Source: Chrysogorgia sp. JL179-B06
Taxonomy: Eukaryota > Cnidaria > Anthozoa > Scleralcyonacea > Chrysogorgiidae
NCBI GenBank assembly: GCA_035772405.1
Contig: JAYKKM010000374.1
Location: forward strand, 1,622,501-1,686,500
Direction: 5' to 3'
DNA length: 64,000 bases
The position numbers and the translations under genes were made by a program. This document shows positions 1 through 12,534 of this stretch, piece after piece (positions within the stretch are counted from its first letter, which is position 1; every line of letters begins with the position of its first letter). The notes under the pieces are model-generated. The model saw only the letters and a program-made list of their open reading frames with translations. It made no database searches and was not told where the DNA came from.

Positions 1-1275
1 TCGTCCTAGATATTTATCTGATATTTATAGTGTTAAATATTGCTTAAGATCATTACAATATTCTAAGGAAGTTCAAGTTTGTGTTACTGTTTATAAACAT
101 GAAAATATGTCTATCTAATATATGTCTAATATGTCTACCGTAATCTGCTACTTGAGCCAAAATCCAAAACGGGACACATGGAGACAGCTAGCGTTCTCGG
201 TTTCGGCACCAAAACTGCGGAATTCATTACCACAGGAAATTAGAAGCTTTGATATGTTGGGTAATTTTAAGTCAGCAGTTAAGAATTTGCTTTTTTAAAA
301 TTAATATATTTTTTTGTTTATAGTGGTAATATATGTAGTAGGCTTTATCTTATAATGAAACTGTAATAGGTTTTATCAGTAAATTTAAGAATATATTGTT
401 GTAAGAGCATTGAGACTATTACGTCTATTATTATTATTATTACTATTATCTAAAATATTATTTAACAAGAGGTTTTACCTGACAATGTCTTTGAACAAGT
501 AATCTCTATGTTTTATATTGTATCACTATTATTATAACTATAGACATTAAACACTGATTTATTTTATTTTATTTCTTTTGTTTTAAAATTTGTTACCCGA
601 TATTTATAATGCCAAAAATTTCACTTACCCAACCCATTTAATCTTCGGTACCAACCCCAGCCATAAATACTGAACACTTCCTAATCAGGACATATGGAAG
701 CCAACTATAGTAGCCTTTGCCTTGGCCTTTCTAAACTGCCCTTCGCAACACAACAATTTAATTAATTAAGAAGTGTTGACATGGAAGCGAGCCAGCATGA
801 AAGTTTACATCAGCTGATTTTCATACCGGCTTAATTCACACGAATAACTATCTTGGCCTTGAAAATACTGGAAGGTTCATGGAACTGCGGAAATATTCAG
901 TAGAATACCCAAGGTAGCGTTCATTATTTATGACTGGGGTTGGTACCGAAGACAAATGGGTTGGGTAAGATTTTTTGTTGCATTATAAATATCGGGTAAC
1001 AAATTTTAAAACAAAAGAAATAAAATAAATAAATCAGTGTTTAATGTCTATAGTTATAATAATAGTGATACAATATAAAACATATAGATTACTTGTTCAA
1101 AGACATTGCCAGGTAAAACCTCTTGTTAAATAATATCTTAGATAGACATATTTTCATGTTTATAAACAGTAACACAAACTTTAACTTCCTTAGAATATTG
1201 TAATGACTAATGATCTCATACTATATATGAACCAATATTTAATACTATAAATATCCGATAAATATCTAACGGTTG
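1..1275. mobile_element. Interrupted foldback (long inverted repeat) element
   Basis: Bases 1-118 are the reverse complement of about 1138-1275, and 449-660 of about 925-1136, with a short unique centre. The left arm is split by a LINE 3' fragment (119-448). The left end runs off the window. No coding capacity is seen. Likely a non-autonomous DNA element. Confidence 0.75.
119..448 (+). mobile_element. LINE 3'-end fragment (CR1-like) inside the foldback arm
   Basis: The sequence matches the 3' end of the LINE copy at 62565-63205: the last reverse-transcriptase codons (LPQEIRS, then SAVKNLLF), the shared 3' UTR and an ATT-repeat tail. The intact right arm of the host foldback lacks it. TATCTAA lies on both sides, as expected of a short target duplication. 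Confidence 0.7.
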
Positions 1276-1369
1276 TGATAAGAGCAAGGACGAGACAGTA
1301 GGCAAAGGGCGTATAAATATATATATTATATCAATCATATCATGATGGTATACATGTATGCAGTATAAC

Positions 1370-1690
1370 ATGTATATAATAATAATAATAATAATAAAGA
1401 CGTATTAGGAGCATTATACAATAGTCTCAATGCTCTTACAACAATACATTCTTAAAGTTACTTAAGTTACTTATAAAACTAATAATAAAACTAATAATAA
1501 TAATAATAATAAAGACGTATTAGGAGCATTCTACAATAGTCTCAATGCTCTTACAACAATATATTCTTAAAGTTACTTATAAAACTAATTACAGTTTCAT
1601 TATAATATAAAGCCTACTACATATGTTACCACTATGAACAAAAAAAACTATTAATTTTAAAAAAGAAAATTCTTAAGTCTTAAGTCTTAC
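1370..1690 (-). mobile_element. Two LINE 3'-end fragments, same family as 62.6 kb
   Basis: On the minus strand, two copies of the same LINE 3' UTR (the part around TTGTAAGAGCATTGAG) end in ATT repeats, at about 1380-1465 and 1495-1690. No RT codons remain. Confidence 0.65.
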
Positions 1691-2490
1691 GTGTTGCATC
1701 ATCTAGTGATGGTTGGGTATAGAAGAAAAATTCAGTGTTTGAAAGGCTACCTAATGTTCACTCCCTCAGACGAAAGGCATTCCCTCGAATCTTTATAGAC
1801 TCCTATTCAGCGGGCGTTCTCGTTTCACGCATGGTAACCGGAAATCGCGAATGGCGTATCAGTTTAAGGATTTGAAATCCTAATGGAGCGTTAAAAAGCT
1901 CAAGCGGTGACGGGTTTAGATAACAAGTTTCAATTTGATCGCGGTGGAATCAAGCGACAAACTATTGAATGTAGAAATGAAGGGGATAAGTACATTCTTT
2001 TCTAGTTCAAGTTAGCTACAAAATTTCTGAAAAATCCATCTAATCAGTGCGTCATCGTTTAACTTGCTAACTAACTGCAGGCGTTAGTTGATGCTGACGT
2101 TCTAGTAGACTGCGTGCAGACGCATCCACCGATCCACGCAGGCTGACGTACTAGGAGTTGACAAACGTTGTCTTCAGAATGCGAAAACGCCCTCAGTGAC
2201 GTCTGTGAGAGTGAAAGACGACGTCAAGTACTTGTAGGACGTTAAATGATTCATTATCTCCGGCAGGAGTTTATGTTTTTACCTCTGTTTCTTTGTCTGT
2301 TTGTCTGTCTGTAAGCAGGATATCTAAAAAATTAATGAACAGATTTTCATGAAAATTTGCAGAAGGGATGGTGATATGCCAAGGACCAATCCATTAAATT
2401 TTGGTTAAATTTGGATGACAATTGGCTGGAATATTGATAAAAATATGTCTGTAACCTTCTCCGTGTCGAAGAAATGAATGAAAAAAACGT
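1691..2490. other. Unassigned intergenic sequence
   Basis: No coding signal. A segment at about 1690-1750 resembles 6330-6400 (GGTTGGGTATA, AAAAATTCAGTGT), so at least part is an old dispersed repeat. Confidence 0.4.
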
Positions 2491-2502
2491 TTGATTGCGC
2501 TC

Positions 2503-2544
<42 letters not shown>

Positions 2545-2680
2545 TTTATTCAGGATACGTCACCGAAGTGTTTTTCAGTGGGGTCCTGTAATACTTCACA
2601 TTACATTACATCACACCACACCACACCACACACCACATCACATCACACCACAACCACATCACACCACATTACATTATATT
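2503..2680. repeat. (AAT)n microsatellite and CAC/CAT-rich tract
   Basis: An ATA/ATT triplet run (about 2503-2545) is followed by low-complexity ACACC/ATCAC sequence (about 2598-2680). The apparent reading frame across it is a repeat artefact. Confidence 0.85.
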
Positions 2681-2999
2681 ATCCTTATAGTATGCAAATC
2701 TTTACTAGTAATATTCACAAACAAGCTGAATTCACAAAACAACGAGATTGTCGCACTCAGTGGAACAAATGCAATCAAGCATTTTATTCATTCAAGAGAG
2801 ACCATGCAGTTTATAGACATGTAAGTCTGGCGGAGGTATGCAGTCTCTGCAGTGCCTTCTAGTTTTCAGTGTTTTGTATGGTACTTATGGTGAAATATTA
2901 ATAGCCCTTTAAGCGGTTGCTACCCTGGGTGCCAGAGGTTCTTCCGCGCTCGATTAGGCGGGCGAGAAAGGCGGGCGAGGGTAAGCGGTTGGTGTTAAT

Positions 3000-3125
3000 A
3001 GTTCAAAATTGGACAAACAAACCAAATTTGACTCACAAATGATTGCAAATGAGCTATTTTCTTTTGTTATGGCCGCATGAATTATGGGTAAATGCGGACA
3101 AACATGGCTACCGACGTCATCTCGA
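3000..3125. repeat. Dispersed repeat shared with 38106-38215
   Basis: About 110 bases starting near AAACCAAATTTGACTC recur in the same orientation in intron 1 of the astacin gene with few differences. Function unknown. Confidence 0.7.
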
Positions 3126-3140
3126 GAAACCATAAAAATG

Positions 3141-3612
3141 CATAAAAATGCATATTGTTAGCCTGTAATTGTTCATATCTTCTTTCATAACATCAATATA
3201 TTCTATATGACTTGTTTATAGATCATAAAGCTAAGCAGTGTTTCAAAATACACTGCTACTCTATATTACCCCCTGCGGTGTTTATCTCGCTTAACCGTCA
3301 GATAAACATTGTTATATTACTATTTTTACCGTAAAATATACAGGAAAATCAAATTTACTGTTAAGACTAATTGCCTACTTAATTTGATTTTCCTGTATAT
3401 TTTACGGTAAAAATAGTAATATAACAATATTTATCCGACGGTTAAGCGATGCAAACACCGCAGGGGGTAGTGTAGAGTAGCAGCCTTATTTGGTAAATAT
3501 TTTGAAACACTGCTTAGCTTTATGATCTATAAACAAGTCATATAGAATATATTGATGTTAATTATGAAAGTGGATATGAACAATTACAGGCTAACAGTAT
3601 GCATGTTTATGC
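3141..3612. mobile_element. Palindromic MITE, arms over 200 bp
   Basis: The arms (about 3141-3360 and 3387-3612) are near-perfect reverse complements around a short centre. The outermost arm sequence is TTAGCCTGTAATTGTTC and its complement. Only the left arm carries small differences. It is a non-coding foldback transposon. Confidence 0.8.
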
Positions 3613-5610
3613 GGTAAATAAATGAATTATAAAAAAATAGTAATATAACTATCATGTACTATTCAACTCGCAATGTGTGTCTGGGTTACCTATGGACAAA
3701 GTGCCATTATGACATTCGTATTATATAGTTGAACACACGAAATCGAGAATCTTACTTCTATGCGCCAGTTGTCAATTTATAGCGACACTCCACCCCAAAA
3801 CAAGTGTTGCTTAAATGAAAGTTAATTCTTTGTCGCCTTACATGAGAATGGGTATTAGTTTTCTTCTAATCGTTTTAGTTTTAGAGAAATTGGAGGGTTG
3901 CCACCTACCTATAGTCCTATACTATCAAGTTTTGTGATTGGTTGATTAAAACAATAAATCAATAGAATCAACCACAAAGAAACCAATGTCCTAAGTCCTA
4001 ACCCTAACAACCTTTGTTCCGTAGCCAATCACAAAACCTGTTCATTTTAGGTACGTATTTACCCAAATTGAAGGTCGCCATTTTTGTTTTGATTGCGGGG
4101 AATGCGGTCTCTCTCATTAGGTATTATTTTTTGACGACGCTGAGTGATAGAAACACTATTTAATTACAATATAATTTAGATATATAAGGAGCTGTTACAT
4201 TGTGTAATAATGTTTCATGCAACTTGTCTCTCAGCGACTCAATATTCTACGTTGTTGTTGCATGAAATGGAGTGTTACACTAGGCAACATTTCATGCAAC
4301 TTGACAGGGAACGCGGAGCAGGGGGGGCTAATCATCCAAACATGTGATTTTTTTATAGCGATTTTTATATAGCCCTAATTATAATGTATAAAAGTTCCTG
4401 TTGTTTGCTTGTAGTTTGTCTAGTTCGGTTTGCCTTTCTCGCACTTTCCATGAAAGTGTTTTCCATGAAAGTGTTTGTAAGAAAAATAGCGATAGATAAG
4501 TATGGAAAATGCATTTTTTAAATAAACAATATAAAGCCTAGCAAATGACGCTTAAACAAGACATTTAGAAGGAATAAAATCTATTTCAGGAAATGTAAGC
4601 AAACAGATTTTATTCCTTTCAAAATGGCTTGTTTTAGAGACGTTTGCTGGGCTTTTCTACTGTTTTTGTAAGAATTTGTAAGAAACGTTTTAAACCGCAA
4701 CTAGTAAATTTGATTGCATTTCGGGGCCTCTGACAGGCTTCAGATTTCAAAATTTCTCGGGGGAGCATACCCCCGGACGCCCTAGAATGCTCACGCCTTC
4801 GGAGTTCGCTATCCCCCCCCCCCCCGATCCAAAAATTGCTCCGCGGTCCCTGCTTGACTTGGAAAGTTTCACCATCTTTGTGTTTGTAATAAGGTACACG
4901 TGAGCAGTGAGCACCGAGTAACCAAAGAGGAAAATTGCGAGACAAGTTGCAGATGGGGAAACATTGCACAGTGTAATACCGCCTATAGAGTAGCTAACTA
5001 AGGCCACATAAAAAATAATACTTGATTCTCATCACCGCCCGACCGTATTTCGAAGCCTGCGTACAAATTTTTTTTTATTTTGTTATAAAATATAAATGTG
5101 CCGCCCCCAGCCGAAAATCTAAAGAAAGTTAATTTTTTTATATTTTATATTCGATTTTTTAATGGACCCACAGTTGTAAATGTGCCTATATATGTTTTGT
5201 ATGTATTGCTGAAGCGAATGTGGATATAGTCAATGTACGAACAGGCAAACAGCCGAATTTTACAGCACTATCAAACTGTTCTTAATATATTAAAAGTTAC
5301 TTTAATTTTTCACTGATCTGACTATTATTTATTCGTAAATCTGATATATAAAACAGGACATTTTTTATATTTATATTTTTGTAAAATATTCTTTAAATCT
5401 AAATCGAGGGAAATTTGAAGATCCCTTTGGATTTACACATGGAAGAGGAATTAAAAGAATAACTAAACTGGCTTTCAACTTTTACCGTTACTTCAAGATA
5501 ATAATATTTCGGAAAACAAGGAAATATAAAAACACCTGCTCCAATTTCCAAATTTCCAAATTCCAAAAAAGTGATGAGAATCAAGTAATTTATTTTATGT
5601 GGCCTAAGTA
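3613..5610. other. Intergenic, with a decayed GGGAGCATACCCCC-type repeat
   Basis: No gene recognised. Near 4758-4850 there is a stretch (GGGAGCATACCCCCGGAC) similar in character to 43085-43130, probably a remnant of one transposon. A C-tract lies at 4814-4824. The short minus-strand frames here show no known domain. Confidence 0.4.
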
Positions 5611-5614
5611 ATAG

Positions 5615-5700
5615 TTAAAACATGAGCGGCCGATGTTTATGGGCAGTTACAATGGCGAGCCGTTGTAACTGCCCATAAACATCGACCGCGAATGTTTTAA
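5615..5700. mobile_element. Small hairpin element
   Basis: Perfect 22-bp arms at 5631-5652 and 5663-5684 flank a 10-base loop. Weaker pairing extends out to TTAAAACAT and ATGTTTTAA. It is probably a minimal TTAA-type MITE. Confidence 0.65.
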
Positions 5701-6980
5701 CGAACTTGTAAAATGAGCAGAATATATAATACATACTTTGTTTGTAAGTTGTAGAAACGGTACAAACAAATTATTTTAACTCCGAAAAAGCTCCATTTGA
5801 GCAAGTTAACTTTGATAAAACATTGATGTTTTATTAATTAATGTTTTATCCTGGGTTAAAGATGCTGATTAAATATTAATTTCTTTTGAATTTTCTTCAT
5901 GAATTATAAATGAATTTTACAAACATGATAACATGTATGTAGTATAACACCGATGTATGTTTTATTTTATTTTATTTAATCAAATTTCAAATTTACATTA
6001 TCATATTGAGTACATTATATAATGAAAATTTGTGGACAGTTTAAAACAGAATTCAAGATTCCATAGCATAAACCGCCAGTAGAATTAACTAACATTATTT
6101 ACAAAATGAAGAATGAATAACAATTATCATAAAGTGTTTGAATCATTTGAAAATTTAACATAATAGTAGCCAATTAGTTTGTTACGAAAAGTAGATAAAA
6201 GCTGGTATTCTCTAATACATAACGGTAAAGAATTTCATAAAAGACAGACACGTATAAAGTAAGAGTTTTTAAAAGAATCAGTCCTACAGAAAAGAATCGT
6301 CAGAGTAAGATGGTCAGTATTACTAAATATGGTTGCATCAAAACAATCCACCTAGTGTTGGTTGGGTATAAGAAAAATTCAGTGTCTGAAAAGTTGGCCG
6401 TAAAACCACCAACTCGTTTCCGCAAGAATAAATCTTATAAAAGATAAGCTATACCCCAGTTAAAAATTCCTAAATGTAACAACGCCTTGTTTGCGAACGT
6501 GCAAAATCTTCAGGGTATTGTATTAATTACAATTATCGCCAATATATACATACACTGGGTGCCAGTGGTTCTTCTTCGCTCGTTCCGTTATCCCCCAATA
6601 AGTTTGCAGCCCTGTTTATCATTGATCATCTTATAATGAACTGCATCTTTAACCATGGTTGCCTTTTATAATTATTTGTCCTTGTATACTGGTGATAATG
6701 ATAATGCGCGGGCCGCAAATAACAATATATACCCACCAAAAGTCATGTTATTGCCTTATTTACACATTTTCAATTTTCACCTCCTATAGAAGGAGGTGTT
6801 GATAAGGAGGTGACCGTGAGGAGCCAACACCAGGACTCGAGAGGTCAAAATCATCACTGGTTGTTTAATTGTTTTAAAAACGCGGAGTGTTGAGTGTGTG
6901 GAGTGTTGAAAGTGCGAAGTGTTGAAAGTGCGGAGTGTTGAAAACTGAAAACGTTGAAGCTAGGAAAACACAGCTGAGTT
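5701..6980. other. AT-rich intergenic sequence
   Basis: No coding or RNA gene recognised. The segment near 5880-5920 (TTCATGAATTATAAATGA) resembles the repeats at 15180-15420 and 61140-61415. Confidence 0.4.
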
Positions 6981-7830
6981 TCCTGCGGAGGATGCTATGA
7001 ATTTCCTATCATGTTTAATTGGCCCTCATGTTTACATGGAGGTAGGGTGACCCTACTGGAAGGGTTACCCTAGTAGAAGGGTTATCCTAGTCCATAATCT
7101 CCATTTGTCTTTACGGGTTACATGTGTCCAAGGGTGACCCTGGGGGTAGGTTACCCTATCTGCTTGCTAGGGTAACCCTGGCGGCAGAGCTATCTTTTTG
7201 TTTACTTTACCCATGTAAACGCTGATCAGGTAGGATCACCCTCCCAGACGGGTCATATTTCAGTGAAAAAGCGCGCAATAAAATCGCTCGTTCGGTGTAT
7301 TTTAGATACAAGTAAAACTCCACCACTGTTCTGTTCTACCAGGAATCCACCAAAATCGACGACGACGACGAACAGCTCTCCTTCGAACGTGTCTCATCCG
7401 AGTTAAAGCAGCATTGTACAGGTTCCCTGCACGAATTGCTAACCTTAACTGTTGTTGATGACATTTTTGAAACAACAAAAAGCCAAGCAATAGACCACAG
7501 CATTGAAATACGGCCACCAAAAGACCATGAGACAAAAGAATAAAACTTGCCACCAAAACTCTTCGATTGTCCGCTATTTTCAATTTGTTTAGTGGCCACG
7601 CAAAGAGACGGTGACCCTACTAGAGGAGTTAGCCCTGCTACAAAGGTCACCCTACACCATGTAAACAGGGGCTATCTTTTGACCCTCTTGGAAGGGTGAC
7701 CTTACTAGGAGGGTAACCCATAGTTAGCCTGCGTGCAGACTCCACCTGCTAATGAAATTTAATATCTGATATTAAATTTCATTATCAGGTGGAGTCTGCT
7801 AGTTAACCCTCCATGTAAAATTAGCAGGGC
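6981..7830. repeat. GGGTNACCCT-rich repeat with inverted ends
   Basis: Many short palindromic blocks of the form AGGGTTACCCT or AGGGTGACCCT occur at 7020-7260 and 7600-7830. The ends are inverted: GGCCCTCATGTTTACATGG near 7020 against CCATGTAAAATTAGCAGGGCC near 7812. A short palindrome is centred near 7765. The window's last 80 bases carry the same sequence type. Confidence 0.6.
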
Positions 7831-7857
7831 CTAAATTAACAAATTACCTATCATGTT

Positions 7858-8100
7858 ACAACCAGCCGGTTACCAGGTTCAAATCCTGGGTCGGACCACT
7901 CACTCAGGGTCTTAAAAATAATTGAGGAGAAAGTGCTGGCTTTGCAATAATATCAGCAAATGGTAAGACTTTCGGGTCTTCTCGGATAACGACCTTAAAT
8001 CGTAGGCCCTCGGAACCCCTATCAAATTGGGTTTCTAGCCTGTTGGGGTATTCCGTTCACCTAAAAGAGTGAGAAATCTAATAAACTAAACTAAACTAAA
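7858..8100 (+). mobile_element. tRNA-derived SINE (family B), nearly full length
   Basis: It begins with a pol III B-box-like segment (GGTTCAAATCCTGGG), continues with a conserved body (CAGGGTCTTAAAAATAAT, then GTAAGACTTTCGGGTCTTCT) and ends in a TAAAC-type tail. Other copies lie at 26325, 39225, 46300 and 53465. Amplification would depend on LINE machinery. Confidence 0.75.
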
Positions 8101-9475
8101 TAACCCTTCTTATCCCCTTCATCATTACCCTTCTTCGTAAGTCGTAACAAGTGTTGCCCAGGGCCCCAGTCGCTTATAATTGCGTAAAATTCATATAGAT
8201 TCTGCTGTTGCCTCAAAGGAAGAAACCGTAGAGCATGTCAGATAATGAAGGATTTTAAATCGCAATCGAGGACTAAAAACCTAAATCAAGCCACAAACCG
8301 TTGAATTTACTTGATACTATATGTACTAGTGAGTTAGTTCTATTTTATAGTACATGCATTTAGGCCAATTTTGGAATACGCCAGCCCTGTTTTTCATATT
8401 ATGGCTTAATGTAATTCAGCTATATGGCTAGCAATCTATCTATCTATCTATCTATCTATTTTGTGGAACCAAGCGTGAAGAAATGCTTGACAGACTACAA
8501 GATATCCTCGATTGCAACACAACAATTTAATTAAGAACATGACAATTTATACTTTGACCAATTTCTTATTGCAACTAGTATAGGGATACTTAAGCTTATC
8601 CAAGCTGCTGCAGTACTAAGGTTACAAGAGACTGTTAGTTTCTAACCCTTCTTTTTATGTTTATATTTTATGATTGATTTATATTTTATGATTGAATAAT
8701 CAAAAATTGTATACATGTGTTAGCTAGAAAGTTAAATTTTTAACGTTCTTAATTTTTTTAACTTTTAATTGTTTAATCCTTTTTCTAGTTTTTAACTGAT
8801 GGTTTGATAATTTAGCATAGTAATAATTTGTATATAGTTAGTAGTTCATATTTTTAATCCTGACCCGGGGATAAAACGGCAATCTTCAGTATTGGAGGAA
8901 TTAAAGCTATTCTATCTATCTATCTAGAAATGAAGTATACGTACATTATTTCTAGTTCATGCCAGCTTCAATTGTGGTTTACTTTGTTTTGCATGAGAAA
9001 AACAATATACGTGTCCGTGGTTCTAGAATGCACGTTCTATACTACCACTACGTGACTCGATTATTTCATGACGGACAGAAGTTATGTTTTACGTCAATCT
9101 GACGTGCCAGCTAGCTGCGAGAAATGAGTTATGTGTGACTCCATGCAGTGCAACAATGAGAAGATGAATGATGAATTATAGTGTTATAACACCTCATCGT
9201 AGCCCTCGATGGGGGGGGGGGGGGGGGCTAGTGTGTGTTTTTCTAGCTTTTCAAACTGTTATTGTGATGTTTTCTGTGATTTCGAGAGAATTTTGTTTGT
9301 ATCAGAAATGCTAAATACCGCAATAGGGCAACACATTACACAGCCCCTTTTATCGTAATAACGAACCTTCTCAACAACATTGTGATTGTATATAAATCAT
9401 TGAACGAACTTTCTTAAGAACATTGTTGAAAGGTAAATTGTTTGCTACTCAAGCTTTAACGTAAACTCAGAAAAT
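8101..9475. other. Intergenic with microsatellites
   Basis: No gene recognised. It contains (CTAT)n at about 8434-8460 and 8912-8930 and a G-tract at about 9210-9228. Confidence 0.5.
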
Positions 9476-9479
9476 GTTT

Positions 9480-9800
9480 CTGAGCCCCGGACGGGAATCG
9501 AACCCGCGCAACCTTCATGATCTCTGGTTAATTGAGCTAGCAGAACTCAAATGGTAGAACGAAGGCTACGTTGTGTACTAGTTCGTACGTGTGACATACG
9601 TACTACTAATTCAACAGTCTCGATATGTCTGAATATCTTATCAGAAACCCGCAACCTTCATGATCTCCGGTTAGATGCTCTAACTATTGAGCTACCAGAA
9701 CTCAGATGGTAGAACGAAGGCTATGTTGTGTACTAGTTCATACGTGCGGCATACGTACTATTAATTCAACAGTCTCGATATGTCTGTATATCTTGTCAGA
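9480..9800 (-). repeat. Tandem pair of tRNA-like repeats
   Basis: Two related units about 143 bp apart. On the minus strand the first carries an intact B box (GGGTTCGATTCCCGTC) and the second an A-box-like GTAGCTCAATAGTTAGAGC. Neither forms a complete cloverleaf, so these are tRNA-derived repeats, not tRNA genes. Confidence 0.6.
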
Positions 9801-10094
9801 GCCTGCATATTAAAATAACCATGACCGCGCGCGTGTGAGGTGTTACATACAGATCCGAAAGCCTGCAGGTCGCTTTCAGTTATGACATGATTAGTATGAA
9901 ATCCTTATCTTCATCTGAAACCCTCCTTTCCTCGTGGTCACAGAGCATTCGTATTAGGTAAGCTATTCAACAATATATATTAAAAGTGACTTATTGCAGC
10001 TTGACGGCCTGTAGTGCGCAATAGTTTGAAGTTAGTGGGGCATCGGATTCGCATCCTGGCGCTCCCGAAGATCGTCTGTACACTGCCATGGCGG

Positions 10095-10305
10095 AGTTTA
10101 AAATGCCTACGCTACGACTTAGTACGTATGAAAAATAGTAGATCGACGTTGGACATCCCAACATTTTTGTGGAAGGATGTCACCAACAAAGAATAATTGG
10201 TTCAGGTGCTTTTGGCGGCGTGTATTGCGTAGATTTTCAGGAAGTGATCAATTAAGCAGCTTCGGGAAGATCAGCAGGCGTGAGTTTTTGAAAGAAGCTC
10301 ACCGA
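10095..10305 (+). pseudogene. Decayed protein-kinase N-lobe fragment
   Basis: Broken pieces in shifting frames recall a kinase N-lobe: IPTFLWKDVTNKE, a glycine-rich loop IIGSGAFGGVYCVDF, then KQLREDQQA and EFLKEA (helix C region). At least three frame breaks separate them. No catalytic loop or DFG motif was found downstream. It may be a dead gene copy, a retrocopy or a lone exon. The assignment rests on the GxGxFGxVY loop and the order of the pieces. Confidence 0.5.
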
Positions 10306-10990
10306 TAACCGAAAAAATGAATAGACACGACAATATTTCGGAGTTTATTGCTTAGCTTTACAGCTAAAAGAAATCAAGATAAAAATACCCTTTGTGAATA
10401 AATTACCGGAATAAATTATGGCATTAGTATGAAAGCGTATCCGTATATCTTCATCTTAAATCTTTAGAGTTTTCGACTTATATATACGATCATTTTAACA
10501 CAATGACGAATGCTATTTTGTTTTGGTTCTCGTTTTTCAACTTTGATTTTTGTTGCTCATACCCTTATCATAAGCATAATATAAGACTAGGACTGGAGTC
10601 TTGCTGCCTCGCGACAAGGTTGGAGCAGTGTTCAGGATCAGGCCAAGCGACACTTTTGCCAAATCGAACTTCACGTTGTAATATTTCTGAATTGAACGAC
10701 TTATCGGAAATCGTGCATGCGGGATGTCACCGTTGTCAAAAACATTGAGGTTACAGTGTCTCCTTGAATTAAGACGCTGTAAGATATTTATTAGCTTTAT
10801 TTATTTTCATAATTCGTTACAGCATAATTTTATGTTTATAACCAATCTTCGTTCGCCATTTGCTGGTCCACATGCGTCGAACGCACTTACATAATCTTTG
10901 ATTACTCCTTCTATTAACCGTGATTACTCCTAGTACCTATACTTAGACTTGCAGCCTTTTGGATGATTATATTTATTTCACTGGTGATTA
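10306..10990. other. Unassigned intergenic sequence
   Basis: An open frame at 10503-10748 has no domain I recognise. Nothing else is supported. Confidence 0.4.
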
Positions 10991-11360
10991 GAATGTGTGA
11001 CTAGAACATTCCGCATTTTCAACACTCCCAACTCCGGAACTCTGTGTTTTCAAGACAACCAAGATGTAGACATCTGCCAAAGCCTAATAATCTTGGAAAG
11101 AGATCTTTTAGATACTCTGGTACTATTTATTTTAATGACCTTCCAGATGAAAATCAAACATTCACTTTCCATCACCACTTTTAAAAGTCTGGTACATAAA
11201 TTTTTTTTAAGTCATAATGTTTAACTTTAGCATATGGATTGTATATATTTTATTGTTTTGGTTTCTATGTTACATATATACAGGGCCTTTCTGGATAACA
11301 GCTCCTTGTAGCTGAATGGGTTACCCTGTTTAAATAAAAATAAAGTCAGTCATTCATTCA
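10991..11360 (+). mobile_element. LINE reverse-transcriptase C-terminus and 3' UTR
   Basis: Broken frames give a typical non-LTR RT tail (FRYSGTIYFNDLP, then FKSLVHKFFL). The 3' UTR contains GGATAACAGCTCC and GGGTTACCCTG and ends in AATAAA with a CATT repeat. It is 5' truncated and frameshifted. Confidence 0.65.
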
Positions 11361-11669
11361 CCATTGAACTGCACGAACACTTGAAATCGAAGAATCTAAA
11401 CAAACCCCTAAGTAACTTGCGATGCCCTCCCCCGGTATTACTGTACATTGGTCGCGCGCCAAAATCACTCGTAATTCTCTAACTACAGCAGAGTAGGCGG
11501 CATATGGATGTGTTATGTTTACTCAGGGGTTCAGTTCATCTTTGTTTATTTAACATTTCCACCTATTAGTTGGATTAGTAACGACTGTTTATTTACTGAT
11601 GATCAATTATCACAAGGATCCGGTTATAAGTAATATTTGGGCCAATTTGGCATTTCACTCGATTAAACT
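11361..11669. other. Unassigned intergenic sequence
   Basis: Nothing recognised. Confidence 0.4.
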
Positions 11670-12105
11670 ACATGTTCTAGGGAAAATTTCGAGTGTTGAA
11701 ATATATACATTTTAAGACCAAACCGGGGACCAGTTGCGAAAAATGCAACTTCAAGGCCTTAAAAATTGAACCCGCGACTCTGCGATGCTAGTGCAGTGCA
11801 CCACTGAGCTACGGAGGCCGTTGCCGAGAGCCTAGTCACGAGTTCTGTATATATAGTGGTGGTATTTATGCCGGGATAAGATTTTGGGTATATTACAAGT
11901 AATATTTGGCATTTCATTCTACTTGTAATATACACAAAATCTTATCCCGGCATAAAGCTCTCGGCAACGGCCTCCGTAGCTCAGTGGTCAGAGCACAGCA
12001 CTAGCATCGCAAGTTGCATTTTTCGCAACTGGTCCCGGTTTGGTCTTAAAATGTATATATTATTCCAATTAATCCAATACTCGAAATGTTCCTTCACCAT
12101 AAATT
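11670..12105. mobile_element. Head-to-head pair of tRNA-derived SINEs (family A)
   Basis: A minus copy (about 11680-11900) and a plus copy (about 11930-12105) meet around a palindrome (AAGATTTTGGGTATATTAC and its complement). Each has a tRNA-like head (CCTCCGTAGCTCAGTGGTC) and a body including AAGACCAAACCGGGACCAG. The minus copy keeps a partial B box (TTGAACCCGCGA in plus orientation). Confidence 0.75.
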
Positions 12106-12394
12106 CTTATCTTTATACTTCGGTTACAACCATAGATCAAAGTCACTTAATGTCACCATCAACTCATCAAGTATCAACTAAGACGAAGAATTAGATTATA
12201 AATGACAGAGCATTCAGTACTGCGGCTCCTTCTGTGCTTTGAAATAAGCTACCTTGTAAGAGCTACCGGTTTAAGATTCTACTCGAGACTCATTTTTTAA
12301 ATTTTTTAAAAAGTTTTTTAAAAAGTTTTCGAATGTTTCAAATGCGACTTACAGCTTTGTTATTTCAACATACTTAAATGATTAGAACGACTAA

Positions 12395-12460
12395 TTCCAG
12401 AGATCATGAAGGTTGCGGGGTTCGATTCCCGTCTGGGGCTCAGAAACATTTTCTGTGTTT
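12395..12460 (+). repeat. tRNA-like fragment
   Basis: GGGGTTCGATTCCCGTCTGG is a B box and T arm with flanks matching the minus-strand repeat at 9480-9545. There is no complete cloverleaf. Confidence 0.6.
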
Positions 12461-12534
12461 GCATTAAAGCTCGAGTAGTAAACAATTTACTATATATTTT
12501 TGTGATGCTGAAAACTGGGTGGAAGACACTAAAT

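Noticed and set aside
4634..5007. Two overlapping minus-strand frames of 86 and 111 codons
   Set aside because: They cover a C tract and a repeat resembling 43.1 kb. No domain and no splice context.
7302..7650. Minus-strand frames of 93 and 104 codons
   Set aside because: They lie inside the GGGTNACCCT repeat element and contain no recognisable domain.
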